Origin: JAGTVG01 sp964389805
Lineage (GTDB): Bacteria; Bacteroidota; Bacteroidia; Cytophagales; Cyclobacteriaceae
Assembly (NCBI GenBank): GCA_964389805.1
Contig: CAYMFU010000182.1
Location: 1-11,071 of the forward strand
Direction of reading: 5' to 3'
Length of the DNA stretch: 11,071 nt
This document shows positions 1-7,174 of this stretch, piece by piece (positions within the stretch are counted from its first letter, which is position 1; every line of letters starts with the position of its first letter). The notes below the pieces were generated by a model. The model was not told where the DNA came from and did not search any database. It saw nothing but the letters and a program-made list of their open reading frames with translations. The translations under genes were made by a program, and so were the position numbers.

Positions 1-1239
1 TGCCTGTTGGTCCCCTGATTGAAAGCCAATGGGTTTATTCCTGCTATACGGTTTACCTTCAATCAATGGAAGAAGGCTGATCCCATCCAGAATGGGTTGA
101 CCGGGAATATCGATCTTTAAAATGTCCAATATAGTGGGATAATAATCGCTGGTGCTGACCGGGATATTAACTTCAGCGTATTTCCGGACCTTTTCAGGCC
201 AGAACAGAAGACCGGGAACGCGGATACCGCCTTCATATAAACTGCGTTTACGGCCTCTCATACCTTTTGTAGAACCCTGGGTACGATCCTTTCTCTCCCG
301 GCCTTCCGGCCCGTTATCGCTGGTGAAGAATATTATGGTTCTGTCCATGGCCTCCAGATCTTCGAGCTCTCTGACCAATCGTCCTATCTGTTCATCCATT
401 GCAGTTATACAACCATAAAAATGCTGAATGTTATTGTCATATTGCCGGTACATATCAAGATACTTTCTTCCGGTTAAGGCCGGCAAATGCGGGGTATGGA
501 ACCAGATCACGCTCAGGAAAGGCTGATTTTTGTCAATACTGCTACGAACAAAAGGAATTACCCTGTCCATAATAATTCTTGAATCATCACCTTCAAGGTT
601 ATCCGCCACCTTCTGCTTCGGGCCTGTCCAGTAAAAAGTCCCGAAAGGTGTGCCTGGTTCTCTAGTTCCTATATCTTCGGCATCAGATTCTGGTGTTAAC
701 ATCGGATCATATGTAGGCACTTTGGATTCAGTAGAGAAACAGACATCAAATCCATGTTCCCAGGGAGGGGCGTATACTTCCGGATCCCTGCCTCCCCTGT
801 TCGCATCCATTTCATCATTGGTCAGGGTTCCAAGATGCCATTTTCCGAAATGTCCTGTCCGGTAACCAATAGTCTTAACAGCTTCCGCCAAAGTTATTTC
901 TGCATCTTTCATTTTACCAACATTAGCACCATAAATTCCATAACGGTATGGATGCCTTCCTGTAAGACAACTCCCCCGGGTAGGTGAACAGACCGGGGCG
1001 GCTGCGTAAAACCGGTTGAATTTGATACCGGCCCCTGCCAATCTATCCAGGTTGGGTGTACTCATTGTATCGTTTCCTTGAAAACCTGCATCTCCCCAGC
1101 CCATATCATCAGCCATGATCAGAATTATGTTCGGATGCGGGTTTATCGGTTTTTCACGATGGCAGGACCATGTTGTAAGGATTGACATAATCAGGCACCA
1201 GATAACATACATTTTTTTAAAAGGAATTGGGATGTCCAT
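1..1239 (-). CDS. Secreted family S1 sulfatase (arylsulfatase type), C-terminus cut by window edge
   Basis: Formylglycine-dependent sulfatase, expected to remove sulfate esters from a glycan in the periplasm or at the cell surface. Reading leftwards from 1239 the frame stays open through base 1, giving 413 residues without a stop. The usual family length is roughly 450-550, so only the C-terminal subdomain should be missing. Visible motifs are the metal-binding DD at 44-45, the signature CSPTRG at 84-89 with C84 as the formylglycine precursor, GHFGKWHLG at 129-137 (K133, H135), H248 in WFHTPH, SDNG at 307-310 (metal ligands D308 and N309), K331, and EGGIRVP at 336-342. The catalytic set therefore looks intact. 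The N-terminus has lysines, a hydrophobic stretch and a cysteine at 26, so it is exported, possibly as a lipoprotein, although TWSC is a poor lipobox. Met10 (base 1212) is an alternative start; I chose 1239 because it keeps the KK pair before the hydrophobic core. It lies 25 bp downstream of the fucosidase, so the two are probably co-transcribed. The subfamily and exact substrate cannot be told by eye. Confidence 0.93.
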   Translation of the reverse strand, partial: MDIPIPFKKMYVIWCLIMSILTTWSCHREKPINPHPNIILIMADDMGWGDAGFQGNDTMSTPNLDRLAGAGIKFNRFYAAAPVCSPTRGSCLTGRHPYRYGIYGANVGKMKDAEITLAEAVKTIGYRTGHFGKWHLGTLTNDEMDANRGGRDPEVYAPPWEHGFDVCFSTESKVPTYDPMLTPESDAEDIGTREPGTPFGTFYWTGPKQKVADNLEGDDSRIIMDRVIPFVRSSIDKNQPFLSVIWFHTPHLPALTGRKYLDMYRQYDNNIQHFYGCITAMDEQIGRLVRELEDLEAMDRTIIFFTSDNGPEGRERKDRTQGSTKGMRGRKRSLYEGGIRVPGLLFWPEKVRKYAEVNIPVSTSDYYPTILDILKIDIPGQPILDGISLLPLIEGKPYSRNKPIGFQSGDQQA

Positions 1240-1264
1240 GCACTCAATTAAATTATAGAAAACC

Positions 1265-2875
1265 TCAAATAATATTGACAGTATAGATCTCACCTGATAT
1301 CATAATTTTAGGATGAAGAACCACTGCCCTGTATTGATAGGCCCCTGGATTCATATCTTCTATGGTGATTTTATAATTTCCCGGTTTATCAACATCCTTT
1401 GTCTCTGTCAGTATCCAATCAGCACCTGCCACCCTTTCATTCAGTGTAGTGGGGGCTTTCCGGTATTGTATGGCTACCCCGACCTTTTCAGCATCCCCTA
1501 ACTCATCCAGGCTGACCATGAAAGTCACATCGCGACCTTCTAGTTCGGTATCCTCAAGAGTATGGATAACGGGTGGTTCAAGAGCCCCTTCTACATGCTC
1601 CAGTTTAAGCACAATAGGATTGGGCCATTTGTGATTATTATATATCCGCTGGGCTCTGACAACAGAAATATTAAGACCATCTGAATTCTGATCGAACCTT
1701 GTGACAGGGTCCACGCCCATATATTCGACGATTTTATCATTTTGTCCCAATACACTGACCTTCAATTGATCCGTTGCCTTTACTGAATTAATCGTAAATT
1801 CTCTTCTTTCACCCCTTGCCCAATCTCTCTGACCAAAAAGAACTGCGTAAACCACTTGACCATTTTTTGATTGGCAGAACCAGATATCCCCTTCATTGGT
1901 GATGATCCAGGGTCGTACATTATCCACTGCTTCATGATTGATAAAATACCAGGCGGCCACTTCCCTCAGGTTACGGTCCTGTTCAAATGGAATAATCCCA
2001 TAGGGATCGGGGCCAATGTTCAATAAAAGTGCTCCCCCCTTGGCCCGTGTTTCAACCAGCATTTTAATGATCTGCGCACCTGATTTATATGACTCATTGG
2101 TCGGCTTGAATTGCCATTGCGTACCCATGGTTATACATGATTCCCATACTCGTTCCGATGTGATCCCAGGAAGATATTGCTCCGGAGTTTGTAGTTCACC
2201 CCTCGTGATGAGCAAATCAGGATTAATATCCCAGCAAAAGGGTTTTAGTGCCTTGATAAGAGATCCTTCTCCCCCATCAAAGAACATAACATCGACTGGG
2301 CCATATTTTGTTAACAATTCATTGCATTGCCTCTGATTGTAGTCGATATATTTTGTTCTCAGATCATCCGAGATATCATCTATATTACTCCTTCTGATCA
2401 ATTCATCATTCTGGTAGAGGAACCAGAAATCCTCCGGAGAGAAATACAAGCCAACTTTGAGGCCGTATTTACGACAGGCTTCAATATAATCCTTAACGAT
2501 ATCCTGTTTATACGGGGTGTTCATTATATTGAAAGGTGTGGTTTCTGTATCCCACATGCAGAAACCGGAGTGATGTTTGGCTGTAAAAACCATATACTTC
2601 ATGCCGGCAAGCTTAGCCAGGATAGCCATTCTATCCGCATCAAAATCAGTGGGATTAAACGTCTTTGGCAATTCATGAAAATAGCGGTCGGTGTAATCTT
2701 CAGATGCTCCTACTGCGGAATGGCTGATAACAATCCCCAATTGGGAATCCATACTCCAGTGAATGAACATCCCGAAACCTGCATCTTTTAGCCACTCCTC
2801 CTTTTCCTGCTTATTCTGTGAAAATCCTGTGAGATATATAACAGATAATATCAAATAAAGAGATAACCTTTTCAT
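1265..2875 (-). CDS. Exported GH29 alpha-L-fucosidase
   Basis: Glycoside hydrolase family 29, a retaining exo-alpha-L-fucosidase; 536 residues. A signal peptide covers about residues 1-19 (KR, then a hydrophobic core ending near GFSQ), so it is periplasmic or secreted. The catalytic barrel spans about 25-340: FGMFIHW at 34-40, TAKHHSGF at 98-105 (the family's conserved His pair), and VMFFDGG at 196-202, where D200 matches the nucleophile aspartate. WESC at 244-247 corresponds to the family WETC segment, with E245 a possible but unproven acid/base. A mid-domain follows, and the last 85 or so residues (from about 450) form a beta-rich Ig/FnIII-like module. After HW the protein reads SMDSQLG instead of the more usual GLYSxP, which suggests a particular GH29 subgroup. 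It is the first gene of a unit with the sulfatase 25 bp downstream; this context suggests a sulfated fucan or fucosylated sulfated glycan as substrate. Fucosidase activity is inferred from the family, and linkage specificity is unknown. Confidence 0.93.
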   Translation of the reverse strand: MKRLSLYLILSVIYLTGFSQNKQEKEEWLKDAGFGMFIHWSMDSQLGIVISHSAVGASEDYTDRYFHELPKTFNPTDFDADRMAILAKLAGMKYMVFTAKHHSGFCMWDTETTPFNIMNTPYKQDIVKDYIEACRKYGLKVGLYFSPEDFWFLYQNDELIRRSNIDDISDDLRTKYIDYNQRQCNELLTKYGPVDVMFFDGGEGSLIKALKPFCWDINPDLLITRGELQTPEQYLPGITSERVWESCITMGTQWQFKPTNESYKSGAQIIKMLVETRAKGGALLLNIGPDPYGIIPFEQDRNLREVAAWYFINHEAVDNVRPWIITNEGDIWFCQSKNGQVVYAVLFGQRDWARGERREFTINSVKATDQLKVSVLGQNDKIVEYMGVDPVTRFDQNSDGLNISVVRAQRIYNNHKWPNPIVLKLEHVEGALEPPVIHTLEDTELEGRDVTFMVSLDELGDAEKVGVAIQYRKAPTTLNERVAGADWILTETKDVDKPGNYKITIEDMNPGAYQYRAVVLHPKIMISGEIYTVNII

Positions 2876-2951
2876 AATGCGATTTTTTTTGGTCGTGATA
2901 TCCAGTCCAGACCGAATTTGATCATTTTATTTTCAGGTTTTAAAAAATATA

Positions 2952-2972
2952 TTTTCTAAGTTTTTTCTAAGT
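2952..2972. repeat. Tandem 10-bp direct repeat upstream of the fucosidase
   Basis: TTTTCTAAGT occurs at 2952-2961 and again at 2963-2972, one base apart, giving an 11-bp period close to one helical turn. It lies 77-97 bp upstream of the fucosidase start codon on the minus strand. Position and phasing fit a site for an activator that binds direct repeats, but T-rich DNA makes short repeats easy to get by chance. I saw no convincing Bacteroidota TAnnTTTG -7 box between it and the gene. Confidence 0.4.
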
Positions 2973-2978
2973 AATGAA

Positions 2979-3053
2979 TTTCAGACTATTTCAATTCCAT
3001 TTCATCAGTAAGCATAAGAAAATCAAGCTATATATCTGAAATCTAATGGAATT
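2979..3053. repeat. Two interleaved inverted-repeat pairs in the 212-bp intergenic gap
   Basis: TTTCAGA (2979-2985) is complementary to TCTGAAA (3035-3041), and AATTCCAT (2993-3000) is complementary to ATGGAATT (3046-3053). The order is A, B, A', B', so the pairs interlock and cannot both form a simple nested hairpin. The region lies between the stop of the cyclase gene and the start of the fucosidase gene. It could belong to the 3' end of the cyclase transcript, the leader or promoter of the fucosidase, or be chance in AT-rich DNA. Confidence 0.25.
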
Positions 3054-3087
3054 TGTAATATGATATCCTTAAAAACTAAAAATACTA

Positions 3088-5916
3088 TCACATTGATTCC
3101 TCTAAATCAGCAAGAAGATTTTCTGCCTCCCGGGCTAATCCATATGATTCATCCGCATTTTCCCAAACCTGATTGGCAATCAATAAATGTTCTTTCGCTT
3201 TCGTTTTATTTCCTTCTTCCAAAAAAATCTTTGCAATAGATAAATGTGCCGAAGCCTGATAAGGATTCAAATGCAGTCTTTCTTCAAGAATTTCCATGGC
3301 TTTATCAGGTTGATCGAGTTTAACATAACAATCGGCAATTTTACTATCCAGCATTTCTTTAGAATAGAATACATTGACCGCCTTGAATTCAAGGAATTTG
3401 TCCAGTGATTCCTGGTATTCCTCCTTTAAAAACATAATCTCAGCCGCATAGTATTTATCTATATTACCCGAAGATCCATATTTAGAAATATATTCTTCAA
3501 CTCTTAGTAATTCTGCCTCGGTCTTTTCTACATCTCCAAGATTCAGATAATAATTGATATATCCATATGCCGTCACATTTTTAAAAGAATCACTTAATTT
3601 TCCTTCTTCCCGGTGGATGATCTGCAAAGCCGTATCAGCCTGATCGATCATGAAATACCAGTACAACCTGGTGATCCTGAAAATCGATATTACGAATGGC
3701 GGATATTCCCTTTTGCCCATATCAAGAGTCTGTTCCCAGAGTCCAATTACTTGCTCAATTTGACCATGAGCCTCATAATACTCCATCATTGTATAATAAA
3801 CCGTCATGCTATCGGCCGTGGTTTTTGCTTTTTTCAAAGCTGAAGCCAATATGCTTTCGGCTTCTTTGAAATTTCCCTGTCGCTCTTTAATAATGGCCAT
3901 CTGACCAATACTTTTTAAATTATCCTCAGAAAGCAAAACAGATTTTTCATAGTTTTTTTCTGCTTCATCATATTCTCCCTGATTAAAATAGAAATCTCCC
4001 AACAACCTGAACGATCGGGAGTGATTGGGGTAGCGTTCCGCATATAAATTATAATACTGAAGCGCTTCTTCATTCTTTCCCTGAATCATTAATACATCAG
4101 CCAGATCAACATAGAAATCACCCCGGTTATCATCAATCTCGAGCGCCTCTTTTAATACCTCTTCCGCTTTCCCGGGTTCACCAGATACTTTGTGAATCTG
4201 AGCAAGGTAATTGTATGCATTCACATTTTGAGGATATAGTTCCTTCCACATTTCCATGACTTTGATCCTTTTTTCCTGCTCTTCATTGATATGATAATAA
4301 AGGGATTTTGCAAGAAACTGGTCCTGTTCAGGTAGCATATAATCCTTCTCCATAACCATTCCTATGTATTCTGAAGCCTCTTTCATCTGGCCATTAAACA
4401 GGTAGACAGCAGCAAGATGGAAGGCTGACGACATAAATCCTGGATCTTTGTCAAGAGAATTAAGAAAATGTTCAATACTGGCATTATAATCGTTATTGTA
4501 GCTGGCTGCTTCTATCCCCATTGTAAAATCCTTATATGCCTCCATATTTGTTGTCAAGATGCTGGAAACCGGAAGGTCCTCTACCGTCTCTAAATAATTT
4601 TCCGGCATCTCTAAATCTTTTTTCAATTGAAGGGTCAGCTGATCGATAAGGCTAAAAATATCTCTCCCTTCATAAGAATATTCTGATATCAATTTGCCAT
4701 TTTCAACATGATGCAGTTTTGTTACAATCTGGTACCCGGTTTCTGTAATGTCATATCCGCCTGATAGCATATATTCCATTCTGAAATCTCTTGCTATTTT
4801 TCTCATGAGATTAAAGTCGACATTATCAAGATTATTAACCCCTGCTCCTCTCAGCTCGTCCACAAATGATTCCGTACCTTTCGGCTGGAAAAAAACATCC
4901 TGGCCAAGATCTATCAGAATAGCAGTATTAATTCCTGAAGAAAACCACCCATGATCATCGGGATCCCCGAAATTTTCGAAGTTAAAAACTGCTATAGTCT
5001 TTATAAATTCATTCTTGGGTACAATCCGCTGCAAAGTTTTTCCCTCCTCATCCTCTAGGATAACTTCCCTGGTTGTTGCCCCAAGGTCTTTCCCCTGAAA
5101 TAGTATGATAAGAATAACAATTGAAATAGCAAAATTGGCAGACACGAAGATCTTTTCCCTTTTCACCCATTTGTCCATTCCGGACATGCCATGATAATAT
5201 GCCATGAAGGCAACGCTGGGCAGCAGGGATAACAATAAGATCCAGGTAAAGTCAAACCAGTTCGGGGATAACATATACCTGTTGACCACCCATGATACGA
5301 TCTGAACAATAAGAAAGGAAAACAGCAGATAGAGTGCAGAAATCTGAAGCATTCTTCTTGCCCAGATATCTTTCAACAATGCGGCTATGCTATTACCCAT
5401 TGGTTTTGCCGGCGGTTTCGGCAGGCCTTCTCCGGCCAGCGTATATACATTGATTGGCCGTACAACATTCTTCAGACTCCTCGTTCCAACCAGAACCGCA
5501 TTGAATCCCGTTTTATTAGCAATATCTTCATATACCCTGTCGGTTATATACACACCTCCAGGAGGTGCAAGCGGTTCAATCCTGGAGGCGATGTTTACCC
5601 CATCGCCAAAGATATCTTCTTCGGTCACTGTAACTTCTCCAACATGGATCCCTATTCTGACCTTAAAGAATTCCTCCCCTATGGACCGCTGAAAATCAAT
5701 GGCGCAACTTACTGCGTCAACAGCACTTGAAAAGCTCGATAAAGTGCCGTCACCGATCTCTTTCTGCCATTTCCCATTATATTCTTCGATCAAGGGCCTT
5801 AACACATCCCTAACCACCTGGATGGCCTGCAATGCATCTTTTTCATTTTTCGACATCATACTGGTATATCCCACGATATCGGTAAACATTATGGCAGCAA
5901 GTCTTCTTTGTTGCAT
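3088..5916 (-). CDS. Membrane receptor-type class III adenylate cyclase with TolB-like and TPR domains
   Basis: A 942-residue protein predicted to make cAMP from ATP. The class III cyclase domain covers about residues 5-165: metal aspartates D13 (FTDIVGYT) and D56 (EIGDG), adenine-selecting K52 and D101 (DIFGDG), and transition-state N108 and R112 in VNIASR. All are present, so it should be active and prefer ATP over GTP. Three membrane helices follow at about 189-211, 223-243 and 256-273. Basic residues before helix 1 and between helices 2 and 3 (KWVKREK) put the N-terminus in the cytoplasm and everything after 274 in the periplasm. A TolB-like (FlgO/TolB N-terminal) domain lies at about 303-440, then a long array of TPR-type helical repeats from about 456 to 930. 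The start MQQRRLAAIMFTD is typical of this cyclase group. The gene stands alone: 212 bp separate it from the fucosidase and 241 bp from a divergent gene. The input signal and the cAMP target are not in the window. This fusion is, as I recall, known in Bacteroidota and some other phyla. Confidence 0.93.
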   Translation of the reverse strand: MQQRRLAAIMFTDIVGYTSMMSKNEKDALQAIQVVRDVLRPLIEEYNGKWQKEIGDGTLSSFSSAVDAVSCAIDFQRSIGEEFFKVRIGIHVGEVTVTEEDIFGDGVNIASRIEPLAPPGGVYITDRVYEDIANKTGFNAVLVGTRSLKNVVRPINVYTLAGEGLPKPPAKPMGNSIAALLKDIWARRMLQISALYLLFSFLIVQIVSWVVNRYMLSPNWFDFTWILLLSLLPSVAFMAYYHGMSGMDKWVKREKIFVSANFAISIVILIILFQGKDLGATTREVILEDEEGKTLQRIVPKNEFIKTIAVFNFENFGDPDDHGWFSSGINTAILIDLGQDVFFQPKGTESFVDELRGAGVNNLDNVDFNLMRKIARDFRMEYMLSGGYDITETGYQIVTKLHHVENGKLISEYSYEGRDIFSLIDQLTLQLKKDLEMPENYLETVEDLPVSSILTTNMEAYKDFTMGIEAASYNNDYNASIEHFLNSLDKDPGFMSSAFHLAAVYLFNGQMKEASEYIGMVMEKDYMLPEQDQFLAKSLYYHINEEQEKRIKVMEMWKELYPQNVNAYNYLAQIHKVSGEPGKAEEVLKEALEIDDNRGDFYVDLADVLMIQGKNEEALQYYNLYAERYPNHSRSFRLLGDFYFNQGEYDEAEKNYEKSVLLSEDNLKSIGQMAIIKERQGNFKEAESILASALKKAKTTADSMTVYYTMMEYYEAHGQIEQVIGLWEQTLDMGKREYPPFVISIFRITRLYWYFMIDQADTALQIIHREEGKLSDSFKNVTAYGYINYYLNLGDVEKTEAELLRVEEYISKYGSSGNIDKYYAAEIMFLKEEYQESLDKFLEFKAVNVFYSKEMLDSKIADCYVKLDQPDKAMEILEERLHLNPYQASAHLSIAKIFLEEGNKTKAKEHLLIANQVWENADESYGLAREAENLLADLEESM

Positions 5917-6071
5917 ATCAGGTTTTTAGAAAAATATTTTGAACGATTGAAATATAAGGATAATTTATAAAAATAGCATTCATATTGATTCCATAAAACG
6001 CCTTGGGGAGATTATTTAGTTTAAACGTATATAACTAGAGCAGTCAAGAAGGAATATAGATCTGTTTGTAA

Positions 6072-6086
6072 AACCGGAGAACCGGA
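6072..6086. repeat. Short tandem direct repeat in the divergent intergenic region
   Basis: AACCGGA occurs at 6072-6078 and 6080-6086 with an 8-bp period, inside an otherwise AT-rich 241-bp region (5917-6157) between the divergent cyclase and barrel genes. It could be part of a regulatory site for either gene. No sigma-54 -24/-12 element or convincing TAnnTTTG box was found by eye on either strand of this gap. The repeat is short and could be chance. Confidence 0.25.
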
Positions 6087-6144
6087 TAAAGTTATTGTTA
6101 AATTGACAGAATAAAATATATTTATCTTATTATTAAGTTAAATA

Positions 6145-6150
6145 AAGGAA
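6145..6150 (+). promoter_or_regulatory. Ribosome binding site supporting a TTG start
   Basis: The purine-rich hexamer AAGGAA ends 7 bases before the TTG codon at 6158-6160. It is the clearest Shine-Dalgarno-like sequence in the window and favours TTG over the downstream ATG at 6206, whose nearest purine-rich stretch is too far upstream. The longer start also supplies the basic residues (KRR, R) expected before the signal-peptide core. Confidence 0.55.
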
Positions 6151-6157
6151 AATCAAA

Positions 6158-7099
6158 TTGTCAATAAAGAGAAGATTTGCTTATAGAGGAAACCGGGTTC
6201 CCTGGATGTTTCTGTCAGGTCTTCTCTTTTGTTCGGTTTTTACCCAGCCAGTCAGAAGCCAGGAACTTGAACCGAGGGCTCTTGCAAATGTCCCCATCGG
6301 AATGAACTTTGCTGTATTGGGATATAGTTATTCTAAGGGAGATCTCTTGCTGGATCCAGCTTTGCCCATCGAGGACCTGGATGGGACGATTCACACTGTA
6401 GTAGGTGCCTACCTTCGGTCTATCAAGATCTTTGGATTAGCAGGTAAAGTGGATGTCATTCTGCCATGGGCCTCTGGTGACTGGACCGGAATATATACAG
6501 GTATTGATACCTCAAGATCTGTTAATGGCATAGGAGATGCCAGGATCCGTTTGTCAGTCAATTTTGCTGGTGCCCCTCCGCTTATTAAGCAGGATTTCAG
6601 TGGATATAAACCCAGTAAAATATCCGGGGCAAGTTTACAAATTTTTGTTCCGACAGGGCAATATGATCCGGACCGGCTTATTAACCTCGGATCCAATCGC
6701 TGGGTGTTCAAACCTCAGTGGGGATTTGCCAGGTATTTTAAAAACTGGATTATAGAAACATATCTGAGTGCTTACTTTTTTACTACCAATTCTGATTTTT
6801 TTGAGGGGCAGGAGCTGAAGCAGAAGCCTCTGGGGGCCTTAAAGATTCATGGAATACGCTCTTTCCCCAAAAACTGGTGGATCGCACTTGATGCTGGTTA
6901 TGGACTGGGTGGAACCACATACTTAAATGGAGAAAGGAAAGACTCCCGGATCTCCACTTTCAGGTTCGGGTTGACCTTTGCAGTGCCTTTGGGACAAGAT
7001 CATGTCTTACGGCTAACCGGAGTGACCGGTGTCAGACTTGAACGGGGCTCGGACTTCGATGCGGTGGTTCTAACTTACCAATACCGTTGGATTAAATAA
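6158..7099 (+). CDS. Outer-membrane beta-barrel protein, Phenol_MetA_deg (PF13557) type
   Basis: A 313-residue protein resembling the family often annotated as transporter or MetA pathway of phenol degradation. The name comes from one phenol operon; most members have no tested function and are taken to be outer-membrane barrels that pass hydrophobic or aromatic compounds. A signal peptide covers about 1-35 (KRR near the start, hydrophobic core around 17-28, likely cleavage near RSQ). The mature start, ELEPRALANVPIGMNF, then LGYSYSKGD and the segment through LPWASGDW, match the family pattern closely. Alternating polar and hydrophobic residues continue to an aromatic end (VVLTYQYRWIK) typical of a final strand. 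Translation is read from TTG at 6158 with a good ribosome binding site; ATG at 6206 would remove all basic residues before the hydrophobic core. The sigma-54 activator begins 75 bp downstream on the same strand, so the two may be co-transcribed. It is divergent from the cyclase gene. The substrate is unknown. Confidence 0.82.
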   Translation: MSIKRRFAYRGNRVPWMFLSGLLFCSVFTQPVRSQELEPRALANVPIGMNFAVLGYSYSKGDLLLDPALPIEDLDGTIHTVVGAYLRSIKIFGLAGKVDVILPWASGDWTGIYTGIDTSRSVNGIGDARIRLSVNFAGAPPLIKQDFSGYKPSKISGASLQIFVPTGQYDPDRLINLGSNRWVFKPQWGFARYFKNWIIETYLSAYFFTTNSDFFEGQELKQKPLGALKIHGIRSFPKNWWIALDAGYGLGGTTYLNGERKDSRISTFRFGLTFAVPLGQDHVLRLTGVTGVRLERGSDFDAVVLTYQYRWIK

Positions 7100-7174
7100 G
7101 TACGAAACAAATTATCCTTTCATCGATTATAATAATTACAAATCTATTAATTTAGTAATCTACAGAACTGTCCC

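Noticed and set aside
152..987. Overlapping plus-strand open frames across the left end
   Set aside because: They lie opposite the sulfatase, whose signature motifs read continuously on the minus strand from 1239 to base 1.
2327..2791. 154-codon plus-strand open frame opposite the fucosidase gene
   Set aside because: It is antisense to a clearly recognised GH29 enzyme with conserved motifs, and its translation resembles no family I know.
6010..6040. TTG and TACGTTTA on the minus strand as a Bacteroidota promoter for the cyclase gene
   Set aside because: The -7 element has one mismatch and the spacer is about 15 bases, shorter than expected; too weak to list as a promoter.
6103..6131. TTGACA resembling an E. 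coli type -35 box upstream of the barrel gene
   Set aside because: No acceptable -10 lies 16-18 bases downstream, and Bacteroidota primary sigma factors do not use this consensus.
5917..6157. Possible sigma-54 promoter (GG, ten bases, GC) serving the barrel or cyclase gene
   Set aside because: I checked GG dinucleotides on both strands of this gap and none had GC at the right spacing; the gaps at 7100-7174, 10297-10355 and 10704-10796 also gave nothing convincing.
6409..6711. 100-codon minus-strand frame inside the barrel gene
   Set aside because: It is opposite the recognised Phenol_MetA_deg-type coding sequence and has no signal peptide, motif or start context.
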